Shown here piece after piece: positions 55,657-63,575 of a DNA stretch of 64,000 bases. This DNA comes from Kocuria flava (GTDB lineage Bacteria; Actinomycetota; Actinomycetes; Actinomycetales; Micrococcaceae). The stretch covers positions 1,116,001 through 1,180,000 of the forward strand of contig NZ_CP013254.1 of the NCBI RefSeq assembly GCF_001482365.1, read 5' to 3'. How positions within the stretch are numbered: the stretch's first letter is position 1; each line of letters opens with the position of its first letter. The notes beneath the pieces are model-generated. The model was not told the DNA's origin, made no database searches, and saw nothing but the letters and a program-made list of their open reading frames with translations. A program made the translations under genes and the position numbers.

Positions 55657-56445
55657 ATGACCACGAACCCGTACGACCCCACCCGGCACGACGCCGCGCC
55701 GAGCCACGCGGCCGCGACCGGCACCCCCTCCAAGAAGGACGTCGCGGCCGAGCAGGGCAAGGCCGAGGCCGCCCAGCTCAAGCACGAGGCCGCCGGCTCC
55801 GGCGAGCGCGTCAAGGAGACGGCCAAGGAGCAGGCCGTGGCCGTCAAGGAGGAGGCCGCCCACCAGGTCCAGGGCCTGCTGGACCAGCTCACCAGCGGCC
55901 TGCGCGAGCAGGCCCGGCCCCAGCAGGAGCGGATGGCCGGGACGGTCCGCTCCCTGAGCGACGAGATCAACGCCCTCTCCCGGGGCGAGAAGCCCGAGAC
56001 CGACTACGTCGCCGGCCTGCTCGGCAACGTCTCCGGGCGCGTGGAGAGCCTCGCCTCCTCGCTGGAGAACAAGGACGGCCAGGAGCTGCTCCAGGACGTG
56101 CGCCGCTTCGCGGCCCGCCGCCCTGGCACCTTCCTCGCCGTGGCCGCCGGCATCGGCCTCCTCGCCGGCCGGGCGACCCGCGGTGCGAAGGACAGCGACC
56201 GCATCGCCACCGACAAGGAGGGCGCCAAGGAGTACTTCGGCGTCTCCGGCGACCGCACCGGGGACCGGTCCGGCCCCGGGACCCAGTCCGGGCAGGGTCG
56301 CCACCTCGAGGGCGGGCAGGCCGGCGGCTACACCCCGGGCGACCCCTACGCCTACCGGTCCGCGGAGCAGGGCGAGGCCGCCCGCACCTACACCGACCGC
56401 GTGCCGGGCACCGTCTACCCCGACCAGGAGGGCGACCGTCGATGA
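55657..56445 (+). CDS. Amphipathic/hydrophilic protein with one membrane-proximal segment
   Basis: A 262-residue protein. The first two thirds are Ala/Lys/Glu-rich helices (EQGKAEAAQLKHEAAG, VKETAKEQAVAVKEEAAHQV) like LEA or YqjD-type proteins; a short hydrophobic glycine-zipper-like stretch (RRPGTFLAVAAGIGLLAGR) near residues 153-172 could anchor it; the tail is Gly/Asp-rich. Function unknown. The ATG follows AAAGGCGG. The stop overlaps the holin-like gene start. Confidence 0.65.
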   Translation: MTTNPYDPTRHDAAPSHAAATGTPSKKDVAAEQGKAEAAQLKHEAAGSGERVKETAKEQAVAVKEEAAHQVQGLLDQLTSGLREQARPQQERMAGTVRSLSDEINALSRGEKPETDYVAGLLGNVSGRVESLASSLENKDGQELLQDVRRFAARRPGTFLAVAAGIGLLAGRATRGAKDSDRIATDKEGAKEYFGVSGDRTGDRSGPGTQSGQGRHLEGGQAGGYTPGDPYAYRSAEQGEAARTYTDRVPGTVYPDQEGDRR

Positions 56446-56912
56446 GCCACCCCATTCCTCCCTCCGACGCCGAGGCGCGGGCGGAGCGGGAGTCGCTCGG
56501 CGAGATGTTCAAGTCGCTGAGCACGAACCTCTCCACCCTCATCCAGCAGGAGATGGCCCTGGCCAAGGCCGAGCTGCGGCAGTCCGCGCGCGAGGCCTCG
56601 CAGTCCGCCAAGGACGCGGGCAAGGGGGCCGGCATGCTCGCCGGCGCCGGTGTGGCCGGGCACTTCGTCCTGCTCTTCCTCTCCCTGGCCCTGATGTGGG
56701 CCCTGGGCAACCTCGTGGGCCTGGGCTGGTCCGCCGTCATCGTGGCGGTCGTCTGGGCGATCATCGCGGCGATCCTTGCCGCCGTCGGCAAGAAGAACCT
56801 CAAGAAGGGCCAGCGCGAGCTGACCGAGGCCACCCACGACCCGGTGCACCACACCCGTGAGACCCTCTCCGAGATCCCGGACACCGTGAAACCCTCCAAG
56901 GAGACCCCATGA
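56442..56912 (+). CDS. Actinobacterial holin-superfamily-III-like membrane protein
   Basis: A 156-residue protein matching the phage-holin family III / YqjE kind: an N-terminal helical region (LSTLIQQEMALAKAELRQSAREAS), two membrane segments (VAGHFVLLFLSLALMWALGN and WSAVIVAVVWAIIAAILAAVG), then KKNLKKGQRELTEAT. In bacterial genomes these are usually not phage holins but envelope stress proteins. Its start and stop overlap the neighbouring genes (ATGA type), so all three are translated together. Confidence 0.75.
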   Translation: MSHPIPPSDAEARAERESLGEMFKSLSTNLSTLIQQEMALAKAELRQSAREASQSAKDAGKGAGMLAGAGVAGHFVLLFLSLALMWALGNLVGLGWSAVIVAVVWAIIAAILAAVGKKNLKKGQRELTEATHDPVHHTRETLSEIPDTVKPSKETP

Positions 56913-57541
56913 GCCAGCAGAACCCCGAGCAGATCCGCGCCGACATCGAGGCCACCCGTGCCCGTCTCGGGTCCGACGTCGACGCCGTGGCCGAGAAGGT
57001 GACCCCGGAGCGGGTCGTCGACCGGCAGAAGAGCAAGGTCCGCAACAAGGTCCAGGGGGTGCGCGAGCGGGTCATGGGCGCCTCCGACGACGAGTTCGCC
57101 CTGGGCGACCGCACGGGCGAGCTCCGGGACGAGGCGTCCCACCGGGCCGAGCAGGCCCGCGACGCCGTCCAGCACGCGCCGCAGGCCGCCCGGGCGAGGA
57201 CCCGCGGCAACCCGCTCGCGGCCGGGCTGATCGCCCTGGGCGCCGGCTGGCTCGTCGGCTCCCTGCTGCCCTCCTCGCAGAAGGAGCAGGAGCTCGTCGA
57301 GACCGCTGCCGACCGCGTGCAGCCGCACGCCCAGCACGCGGTGTCCTCGGCCAAGGACTCCGCCCGGCACGTGGCGGAGGATCTCAAGGAGCCCGCCCAG
57401 GAGGCCGCGCAGTCCGTGAAGGAGACCGCGACCTCGGGCGCCCAGGAGGTCAAGGAACAGGGCCGGTCCGAGGCGCAGGACCTGAAGTCCTCGGCCCAGG
57501 GCTCCGCGCAGCACGTCAAGGACGAGACCCGCAACGCCTGA
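56909..57541 (+). CDS. DUF3618 protein with LEA-like C-terminal repeats
   Basis: A 210-residue protein. The N-terminal DUF3618 motif (EQIRADIEATRARLGSDVDAVAEKV) occurs immediately; a hydrophobic segment (NPLAAGLIALGAGWLVGSLLP) lies near residues 98-118; the C-terminal half is built from Ala/Lys/Glu 11-residue-like repeats (SSAKDSARHVAEDLKEPAQE, VKETATSGAQEVKEQ). Probably a membrane-linked envelope protein. It ends the cluster and is followed by a strong hairpin. Confidence 0.75.
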   Translation: MSQQNPEQIRADIEATRARLGSDVDAVAEKVTPERVVDRQKSKVRNKVQGVRERVMGASDDEFALGDRTGELRDEASHRAEQARDAVQHAPQAARARTRGNPLAAGLIALGAGWLVGSLLPSSQKEQELVETAADRVQPHAQHAVSSAKDSARHVAEDLKEPAQEAAQSVKETATSGAQEVKEQGRSEAQDLKSSAQGSAQHVKDETRNA

Positions 57542-57560
57542 CGGGCACCGAGCAGCAGGG

Positions 57561-57597
57561 AGGAAGGCCCCGGACCGCGACGGTCCGGGGCCTTCCT
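57561..57597 (+). terminator. 17-bp perfect hairpin ending the envelope gene cluster
   Basis: Bases 57561-57577 pair exactly with 57581-57597 across a 3-base loop. It is 20 bases after the DUF3618 gene. Confidence 0.75.
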
Positions 57598-57695
57598 CGT
57601 GCCCGCCCCTGCAGGTCGGAGCCCGGCCGGGCGCGGGCGAGCCGGCCCGGGCTCCGGCGGGCCCCAGCGGGACGGGGCCCGCCCGGGCCCGGACC

Positions 57696-58520
57696 TCAGC
57701 GGGTCCGGGCGAGCTCACCCCGCAGTGCGGGGAGGTACCCGGAGAGATAGCCCCGCTCCGTGGGGTGCAGGTTCTCCTGCCCTCCGGGCTCGAAGAGGAT
57801 CCACGGGTCCCGGGCCCCGACCCCGTGGCCGCGGAACCGGTCCGTGACGTCCGCGAACACCGCGCCCTCGGCCGTCACCGCTTCCTCCAGGGCCGCGTTG
57901 AGCTCGTCGGTCCACGCATTGAGCTCGGCGGCGCGCTCGGCGGTGATCAGGGCCGAGTCGCGCCGGGCGTCGAAGAGGCGGGGATAGCCGAGCACCACGA
58001 CCTGCCCGCACGTGGCGTCGTCGACGGCGGCGACCGTCCGCCCGGCGGCCTCCGCGGCCGCCGCGATCCGCGCCGGCGCCCCGTCCTGCAGCTCCTCGCA
58101 CGCCTCCGGGTCGCCCCGGGTGCCGCACCGGGTCACGAACTCGCCCCACCCCACGTCGTTGCCGCCGAGGGTCAGGGTCACCGCGTCGGCCCCGGCCAGC
58201 GCCGCCGCGACCGCCGGCGTCCCGGCGAGGACGGCCACGTCCGCGCTGCGGAAGCCCGCGCACGCGGCGTCGAGCACCACGTCCACGCGCGGGTGGTCGT
58301 CGAGGGCGGCGACGTGGTCCCGCCCCGAGCCCTGCAGGCACCGCTCGTCCCAGGGCTGGGCCCGCACCCCGCCGGTGCCGATCCCCGCCGAGTAGGAGTC
58401 GCCGAGGTTGACGACGTCGAGGGTGGGCGGCGCGGCCGCAGCGGACGGGACACCGAGCCCGGTGAGGGCGAGGGCGGCGCCGAGGACCGCCGCGGCGCGG
58501 CGGGAGGGGGTCGAGGGCAT
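57696..58520 (-). CDS. Secreted SGNH/GDSL hydrolase
   Basis: A 274-residue esterase. A signal peptide (about residues 1-30) precedes block I GDSYSAGIG with the nucleophilic serine; GGND (LTLGGNDVGW) is block III; the catalytic Asp-His pair lies near ENLHPTERG. Six cysteines (ERCLQGSG, AACAGF, TRCGTRG, EACEEL and others) fit the disulfide-rich actinobacterial type. Substrate unknown: an ester on cell-wall or external lipids is possible. The ATG follows GAAAGGC. Confidence 0.82.
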   Translation of the reverse strand: MPSTPSRRAAAVLGAALALTGLGVPSAAAAPPTLDVVNLGDSYSAGIGTGGVRAQPWDERCLQGSGRDHVAALDDHPRVDVVLDAACAGFRSADVAVLAGTPAVAAALAGADAVTLTLGGNDVGWGEFVTRCGTRGDPEACEELQDGAPARIAAAAEAAGRTVAAVDDATCGQVVVLGYPRLFDARRDSALITAERAAELNAWTDELNAALEEAVTAEGAVFADVTDRFRGHGVGARDPWILFEPGGQENLHPTERGYLSGYLPALRGELARTR

Positions 58521-58574
58521 GGCGGGCCTTTCCGGACGGGGCGGGGCCGGGAGGCGCCCGCGCTGAGCCCGAAC

Positions 58575-59591
58575 CTATCCCCGGCCGGCCGCCTGCGGAA
58601 GGGCCGGGTCCGTCAGGCCCCAGGCCCCGGAGAGGATCTCCAGGGAGCGCAGCATCTCCTCGCGGCCGGGGGAGGCCGGGGCGATCATCAGCTCGTCGGC
58701 ATCGGCCGTGCGCGCGAAGCGCTCGAGGTACTCGCGCACCTGCGGGCCCGTGCCCGCGGTGGACCAGTGCAGCATGTGCAGCACCTGGTCCGCGGCCGGG
58801 CTGTCCATCACCATGTCCAGCTCGGCCTCGCTCAGCTCCCGCCCGCGCCCGACCATGGCACGCACGCGCTCGCGGCGCGCCGTCTCCTGCTGGGCGGCGG
58901 CCTCCTCGGCGGTGTCGGCGGCGATGACGTTGACCGCGGCGATCACCCGGGGCTCCGCGAGCTGCTCGGAGGGGCGGAAGGACGTGCGGTAGGCGGCCAC
59001 GGCCTCCACGAGGGCATCCGGGGCGAAGTGGGAGGCGAAGGCGTAGGGCAGGCCGTAGGCCGCCGCCAGCTGGGCGCCGAACAGGGAGGAGCCCAGGATC
59101 GTCAGGGGCACGTGCGTGCCCGCGCCGGGCACCGCCGCGACGCCGGGGACGACCGAGCGTCCGCTCAGGTAGCCCTGGAGCTCCCGCACGTCCTGCGGGA
59201 ACGCCTCGGCCGAGGAGGGGTCGCGGCGCAGCGCCCGCAGCGTGCGCTGGTCGGTGCCGGGGGCCCGGCCCAGGCCCAGGTCGATCCGGCCGGGGTGCAG
59301 CTCGGCGAGCGTGCCGAACTGCTCGGCCACCACGAGCGGCGCGTGGTTGGGCAGCATCACCCCGCCGGCGCCGAGCCGGATCGAGGACGTGTGCGCCGCG
59401 ACGTGGGCGATGAGCACGGCCGGCGCCGACGAGGCGATCGTGGGCATGTTGTGGTGCTCGGAGTACCACACCCGTGCGTAGCCGAGGCGCTCGGCGTGCT
59501 GGGCCAGGCGCACCGAGTCGGCGAAGGCCTCGCCCACGGAGGCTCCGCGGCGGACCGTGGCGAAGTCGATGACGGACAGGGGCAGGGGCAT
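58575..59591 (-). CDS. Luciferase-like (LLM) flavin-dependent monooxygenase
   Basis: A 338-residue TIM-barrel oxidoreductase. VWYSEHHNMPTIASSAPAVLIAHVA, SIRLGAGGVMLPNHAPLVVAEQFGTLAELHPGRIDLGLGRAPGTD are diagnostic of the MsnO8/YhbW-like LLM family, which uses FMN or coenzyme F420. The substrate is unknown. The ATG at 59591 has GAGAGG 8 bases upstream; a GTG at 59600 is in frame but lacks that spacing. Confidence 0.82.
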   Translation of the reverse strand: MPLPLSVIDFATVRRGASVGEAFADSVRLAQHAERLGYARVWYSEHHNMPTIASSAPAVLIAHVAAHTSSIRLGAGGVMLPNHAPLVVAEQFGTLAELHPGRIDLGLGRAPGTDQRTLRALRRDPSSAEAFPQDVRELQGYLSGRSVVPGVAAVPGAGTHVPLTILGSSLFGAQLAAAYGLPYAFASHFAPDALVEAVAAYRTSFRPSEQLAEPRVIAAVNVIAADTAEEAAAQQETARRERVRAMVGRGRELSEAELDMVMDSPAADQVLHMLHWSTAGTGPQVREYLERFARTADADELMIAPASPGREEMLRSLEILSGAWGLTDPALPQAAGRG

Positions 59592-59704
59592 GCGGAGCAC
59601 CTCTCGGGGTCGGGGAGGGCCTCCACGCTACTCCCGGGGGCGCCGCGGCGCAGTGGTCCCGGGCACAGCCCCCGTGTCGGCCCCCGACGCTACGCTCGGG
59701 TGCC

Positions 59705-60484
59705 ATGGACGAGCCGACGCACCCCGCCGAGGGGCCCCCGCTGCCCGCCGGGGTGCCCGAGCTCTTCGAGCTGCCCCGCGAGCGCGAGGAGGTCGCCCCC
59801 GGCGCCGTCCACGTGCCCGGATGGCTCGATCCCGAGCAGCAGCGGGAGCTCGTGGTGCGCTGCCGCGCGTGGGCGAGCGGCCCCGCGCCGCTGCGGCACG
59901 CGGTCCTGCCCGGCGGCGGGCGCATGTCCGTGCGCTCGGCCACGCTGGGCCGGGACCGGGAGCCCTACCGGTACCGGCGCACGGGGCCGGGCACCCGGGC
60001 GCCGGCGGTGCCGCAGGACCTGCGCGAGCTGGGCCGCCGTGCCGTGGCCGAGGCCTACGGGCCCGGTGCGCCCGCAGCGCAGGGCTACCACCCCGACACC
60101 GTGCTCGTGAACTTCTACGACGCCGCCGCCCGCATGGGCATGCACCAGGACCGTGACGAGGCCTCCGCGGCGCCGATCGTCTCGCTGTCCCTCGGGGACG
60201 CGTGCGTCTTCCGCTTCGGCAACACGCTCACGCGCTCGGCCCCCTACCGCGATCTCGAGCTGCGCAGCGGCGACCTGTTCGTCTTCGGCGGCCCGTCCCG
60301 CTACGCCTTCCACGGGGTGCCGCGGATCCGTCCCGGCACGGCCCCGGCCGGGCTCGGCATGCGCGGCGGCCGGCTCAACCTCACGCTGCGGATGACCGGG
60401 CGGGCCCCGGCGCACGGGGACCGAGCGCCCCGGGACCGAGCGCCCCGGGACCGAGCCCCCCGGGACCGAGCGCCCCGGGACTGA
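59705..60484 (+). CDS. alkB: AlkB-family 2-oxoglutarate/Fe(II) dioxygenase with repeat tail
   Basis: A 259-residue DNA-repair demethylase. Metal ligands are H147 and D149 (MGMHQDRDE) and H203 (YAFHGV); R223 and R229 (GRLNLTLRM) bind 2-oxoglutarate. VNFYD near 134 is also typical. The final 22 residues are (APRDR)n, encoded by a 15-bp minisatellite that carries on past the stop codon. TACGCT (59691-59696) lies 8 bases before the ATG, consistent with a leaderless transcript. Confidence 0.88.
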   Translation: MDEPTHPAEGPPLPAGVPELFELPREREEVAPGAVHVPGWLDPEQQRELVVRCRAWASGPAPLRHAVLPGGGRMSVRSATLGRDREPYRYRRTGPGTRAPAVPQDLRELGRRAVAEAYGPGAPAAQGYHPDTVLVNFYDAAARMGMHQDRDEASAAPIVSLSLGDACVFRFGNTLTRSAPYRDLELRSGDLFVFGGPSRYAFHGVPRIRPGTAPAGLGMRGGRLNLTLRMTGRAPAHGDRAPRDRAPRDRAPRDRAPRD

Positions 60485-60525
60485 GGGCCCCCGGGCCGAG
60501 CGCCCTCGGGACCGAAGGCCCCGGG
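60419..60525 (+). repeat. 15-bp minisatellite, about seven units, spanning the alkB stop
   Basis: Units of GACCGAGCGCCCCGG begin at 60419, 60434, 60449 (one base different) and 60464. Diverged units follow at 60479, 60495 and 60510. In the unit at 60479 a C-to-T change turns the in-frame codon into the TGA stop (60482-60484), so four units are translated as APRDR and three lie in the 3' UTR. Confidence 0.85.
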
Positions 60526-60562
60526 ACGGACGCGGCGGCCGGCGGCGTGCCAGACTGGCCGC

Positions 60563-61114
60563 ATGGAGCTGCCCGATCCCGTCCCGGCCCGCCTCGTGGA
60601 CCCGTCCTCGGTCTCGGCCGAGGACGCCGGCGCCTACCGCCTGCTCGCGGCGGACATCGCCTCCGGCGTGGGCGTGGTGGCTGCCCGGCACCGCCGGCGC
60701 GACCACGCCGCGACCGTCACCGGCTTCCTCGACGTCTCCTGGGACCCGCCGACCGTGCTCGTGAGCCTGTTCGAGGAGGGGCGGATCTGCGAGGCCGTGG
60801 AGGAGTCCGGGGCGTGGGCCCTCTCGCTGCTGCGGCGCGAGCACGAGGGCACGGCCAACTGGCTGGCCAGCCCCGGCAACCCCGTCGAGGGGCTCCTGGA
60901 CCGGGTGCCGTTCCGGCGGGCGCCGCACTCCGGGGCGCCCGTGCTGGCGGGCTCCCTCGCGTGGTTCGAGCTCCGGACGACGGCCGTGCACACGGCCGCC
61001 ACGCACCGGCTCGTCGTGGGCGAGGTCGTCGCCCTGGGACGGGGTGTGCCGGAAGGGGACGCCGCGGACCCGCTCGTGCACTTCGGCCGCGGCTACCACG
61101 GCCTCCGCCCCTGA
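60563..61114 (+). CDS. Flavin-reductase-like FMN-binding protein
   Basis: A 183-residue split-barrel flavin reductase: LLAADIASGVGVVAARHRRR, the FMN-loop ATVTGFLDVSWDPPTVLVSLFEEGRICEAVEESGAWALSLL and HRLVVGEVVAL. It would reduce flavin for a monooxygenase. CAGACT (60551-60556) followed by 6 bases and ATG gives a leaderless start. It is not obviously in an operon. Confidence 0.78.
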   Translation: MELPDPVPARLVDPSSVSAEDAGAYRLLAADIASGVGVVAARHRRRDHAATVTGFLDVSWDPPTVLVSLFEEGRICEAVEESGAWALSLLRREHEGTANWLASPGNPVEGLLDRVPFRRAPHSGAPVLAGSLAWFELRTTAVHTAATHRLVVGEVVALGRGVPEGDAADPLVHFGRGYHGLRP

Positions 61115-61153
61115 CCGGGCGACCCATAGCAGGTTCGCACTGCAGTGTCGAGC

Positions 61154-61186
61154 GGATGACGCCACGTGACCCGAATGACGTCATCC
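61154..61186 (+). promoter_or_regulatory. Inverted repeats upstream of second flavin reductase gene
   Basis: GGATGACG (61154-61161) is matched by CGTCATCC near 61179-61186, and ATGACGTCAT is itself a perfect 10-base palindrome (61175-61184). Such symmetric sequence is a plausible operator for the downstream gene. Confidence 0.4.
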
Positions 61187-61306
61187 GGGGAATGCGGTCC
61201 CGGGGGGCCGGGTTCTGGTCGTAGCGTGGTCGCAGCGGGCGGGCCCGGCGGCACGGGCCCGGACCCGGCCCCACCCACCGAGCACGATCCCCACGGAAGG
61301 ACCCCC

Positions 61307-61957
61307 ATGGCGGCCCAGCACCACGAACCCGGACCCGGCCGCGCGTCCGAGGACGCGCGCCTGAGCGTGGTCCCGGACGGCGGCGTCCCCGCCGAGCGCT
61401 TCGCCGCCGACGTCAGGGACCTCGAGGTGCCCGCCGACCACCTCGCCGGGCTGGGGCCCGTGGGGGAGCTGTTCAAGGCGGCCTTCGCCCACCACCCGGC
61501 CGGCGTCGCCGTCATCACCGCGCGCGGGCCGGAGGGCCCGGTGGGACTCACCGCCTCCTCGGTCTCCTCCGTCTCGGTCGACCCGCCCATCCTGGGCTTC
61601 TCCCTGCAGGCCCGCCGCGGTTCCGCGGCCGTCGTCGCCGAGGCGCCCTCGTTCCTGGTGCACCTGCTCGACGCCGAGGACCTCGCCCTGGCGCAGTCCT
61701 TCGCGGTCTCCGGCGCGCCCCGCTTCGGGGCGGAGATGCCCTGGGAGGAGCTGCCCACCGGCGAGCCCCGCCTGCTGGGCGTGGGCCGGGTGCTGCGGGC
61801 CGTTCCGCTGGCCCGGATCAAGGCCGGTCCCGCCCTGGTCTTCAACGCCGCCGTGGTGGACGTGCTGGGTGCGGAGAGCTCCGGCTCGCCGCTGGTCTAC
61901 CACCGCCGCCGCTTCCACGGCCTCAGCGAGGACTCCGCCCTTCCGGGCTCGCCCTGA
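61307..61957 (+). CDS. Flavin reductase-like FMN-binding protein (second copy)
   Basis: A 216-residue protein. FKAAFAHHPAGVAVITARGPEGPVGLTASSVSSVSVDPPILGFSLQ and APSFLVHLLDAEDLALAQSFA are the FMN-binding split-barrel core; the end LVYHRRRFHGL is typical of flavin reductases for two-component monooxygenases. A hydrophilic N-terminal 50 residues precede the domain. Start ATG with GGAAGG. No monooxygenase gene is directly beside it. A long hairpin follows. Confidence 0.8.
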   Translation: MAAQHHEPGPGRASEDARLSVVPDGGVPAERFAADVRDLEVPADHLAGLGPVGELFKAAFAHHPAGVAVITARGPEGPVGLTASSVSSVSVDPPILGFSLQARRGSAAVVAEAPSFLVHLLDAEDLALAQSFAVSGAPRFGAEMPWEELPTGEPRLLGVGRVLRAVPLARIKAGPALVFNAAVVDVLGAESSGSPLVYHRRRFHGLSEDSALPGSP

Positions 61958-61971
61958 CGCGGCCGGCCGTG

Positions 61972-62033
61972 CCGCTGCCACGCCGACGGGGCGCCTCCCA
62001 CCACCGGGGGGCGCCCCGTCGGCGTGGCAGCGG
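61972..62033. terminator. 24-bp perfect hairpin
   Basis: Bases 61972-61995 pair exactly with 62010-62033 across a 14-base loop. An A-run follows on the plus strand, so it lacks a canonical U-tract for the plus direction. Confidence 0.6.
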
Positions 62034-62054
62034 AAAAAGTTCACCCCCAGTTCG

Positions 62055-62083
62055 TTGACACATCACCAAAGGCGTCCTAGAGT
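62055..62083 (+). promoter_or_regulatory. Strong sigma-70-type promoter of the yceI gene with TTGACACA repeats
   Basis: TTGACA (62055-62060), exactly 17 bases, and TAGAGT (62078-62083). The sequence TTGACACATCA recurs in similar form (TTGACACAGCA) at 62086-62096, a direct repeat that could be a regulator site. The surrounding A-T-richness stands out from the window. Confidence 0.7.
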
Positions 62084-62125
62084 ATTTGACACAGCAACAA
62101 ACCCCCACCACCCGAGGAGAACACC

Positions 62126-62722
62126 ATGTCGCAGCTCACCGATCTCGTCCCCGGCTCCTGGACCTTCGACCCCGCCCACTCGGAGGTCGGCTTCACCGTC
62201 CGCCACGCCGGGATCTCCAAGGTCCGCGGCGTCTTCCGCGAGGTCGACGCCCAGCTCCTGGTCGCCGAGCCCCTCGAGGACTCCCGCCTGAGCGCCACCG
62301 TGCAGATGGCCTCCATCGACACCAAGAACGCCGACCGGGACGCCCACGTGCGCAGCGCCGACTTCTTCGCCGTCGAGCAGTACCCCACCATGACCTTCAC
62401 CTCCACCGCGGTCGCCTTCGACGGCGAGGAGGGGACGATCACCGGTGAGCTGACGATCAAGGACGTCACCCGCACCGTCGAGCTGAGCGCGGAGTTCAAC
62501 GGCGTCGTCGTGGACGCCTTCGGCGTGACCCGCGCCGGCTTCGGCGCGAAGACCACGATCTCGCGCAAGGACTTCGGGATCACCTGGAACGCCGCCATGG
62601 AGGCCGGCGGGGTGCTCGTCTCGGACAAGGTCACCATCGAGCTCGACGTGGCCTTCACCGCGCCGCAGGACGACCCCGAGGAGACCGTCGAGGGCCAGGA
62701 GTCCGTCTCCGCCGAGGCCTGA
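62126..62722 (+). CDS. YceI-family protein
   Basis: A 198-residue lipocalin-like beta-barrel: PGSWTFDPAHSEVGFTVRHAGISKVRGVFREVDAQL, then IDTKNADRDAHVRSADFFAVEQYPTMTFTST and DFGITWNAAMEAGGVLVSDKVTIELDVAF. YceI proteins bind polyisoprenoids or amphiphiles; a carotenoid or quinone link is speculative. There is no signal peptide, so it is probably cytoplasmic. The ATG has GAGGAGAAC upstream. A 26-bp hairpin terminates it. Confidence 0.88.
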   Translation: MSQLTDLVPGSWTFDPAHSEVGFTVRHAGISKVRGVFREVDAQLLVAEPLEDSRLSATVQMASIDTKNADRDAHVRSADFFAVEQYPTMTFTSTAVAFDGEEGTITGELTIKDVTRTVELSAEFNGVVVDAFGVTRAGFGAKTTISRKDFGITWNAAMEAGGVLVSDKVTIELDVAFTAPQDDPEETVEGQESVSAEA

Positions 62723-62731
62723 GCCCCGGAG

Positions 62732-62788
62732 CCCGCACGCGCAGCGGCCCGCACCCCGTGGAGGGGTGCGGGCCGCTGCGCGTGCGGG
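62732..62788. terminator. 26-bp perfect hairpin
   Basis: Bases 62732-62757 pair exactly with 62763-62788 across a 5-base loop (GTGGA). It lies between the convergent yceI and crgA-linked genes and can serve both. Confidence 0.8.
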
Positions 62789-62790
62789 GA

Positions 62791-63012
62791 TCAGCCGAGG
62801 CGCTCGACGACGAACCACACCGCCGGCACCGCGATCAGCAGCAGCAGCGCCCACCGGCGCAGCCGCACCTCCAGGCGGGCCGGGTCCACCCGCCGCCCCC
62901 GGGCGGGGCGGGAGGCGGCGATCTCGTCCTTCAGCGGGCGGGGCGCACCGTCGTCGTCGCCGGCCGTGCTGCCGGTCCGGTCCGGATCGCGGGGCTCGGG
63001 CACGGCGGTCAC
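62791..63012 (-). CDS. Small C-terminally anchored membrane protein downstream of crgA
   Basis: A 73-residue protein with a hydrophilic acidic/basic first half and one C-terminal hydrophobic segment (WALLLLIAVPAVWFVVERLG). Its GTG overlaps the crgA stop (GTGA), so it is coupled to crgA. No known family; a role near the divisome is inferred from position only. Confidence 0.6.
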   Translation of the reverse strand: MTAVPEPRDPDRTGSTAGDDDGAPRPLKDEIAASRPARGRRVDPARLEVRLRRWALLLLIAVPAVWFVVERLG

Positions 63013-63407
63013 CGCCAGCGCGTGGTCATGACGAGGCCGACCATCATCAGCCCCAGCCCCACGCCGATGTTCCAGGTCCCGAGCCCGGGCACCGGGTAGA
63101 GGCCCTGGAAGAGGTAGTAGACGATCAGCCACAGCAGGCCGAGGACCATCAGGCCCAGCATGAGGACCTTGTACCAGGTCGGGGTGGGGGAGGGCGGCAC
63201 GGGGCCGCCGTGCCGGGAGCGCTCCGTGAGCTCCGCCGCCACGGCCGTCGCCGCGGCGTCCGGGTCGAAGGCGGCCGTCGAGCCGCCGGGCAGGCCCTCC
63301 GCCGCCAGCCGCGCCAGCTCCTCGTCGACGCGCGTCGAGGCCGCGCCCCGGTCCTCGGCGGGGGTGCGGCGGCCGGCCTTCCGGCGGCGGTTCTTGGACT
63401 CGGGCAC
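63009..63407 (-). CDS. crgA: Cell division protein CrgA
   Basis: A 132-residue protein ending in two membrane segments (WYKVLMLGLMVLGLLWLIVYYLF and WNIGVGLGLMMVGLVMTTRWR) joined by QGLYPVPGLG, the hallmark of CrgA, an actinobacterial regulator of FtsZ and peptidoglycan synthesis. The N-terminal basic PESKNRRRK is also typical. It is longer than the usual ~90 residues because of an Ala/Glu-rich middle part (about 20-75). The GTG follows AGGAGGAACA. The trpG/pabA-type gene starts divergently upstream, as in many actinobacteria near the replication origin. Confidence 0.88.
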   Translation of the reverse strand: MPESKNRRRKAGRRTPAEDRGAASTRVDEELARLAAEGLPGGSTAAFDPDAAATAVAAELTERSRHGGPVPPSPTPTWYKVLMLGLMVLGLLWLIVYYLFQGLYPVPGLGTWNIGVGLGLMMVGLVMTTRWR

Positions 63408-63575
63408 TGTTCCTCCTGGTGGCCGGGCGGGCCGTGGTCACGGCGGGGGGTCCGGTGGACCAGTCTAGCCGTCCCCGTCCTGCGGCGGCCGTCCTCCCGC
63501 GGACGGCGGACCGGCTCCCCGGACCCGGCGCGTAAGCTGGGATGGCCCGTTCCGCACCGCACCCCAGGAGTCCCC

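Noticed and set aside
56442..56912. Phage holin as evidence of a prophage
   Set aside because: No other phage genes are present. This family is widespread in actinobacterial chromosomes next to DUF3618 genes.
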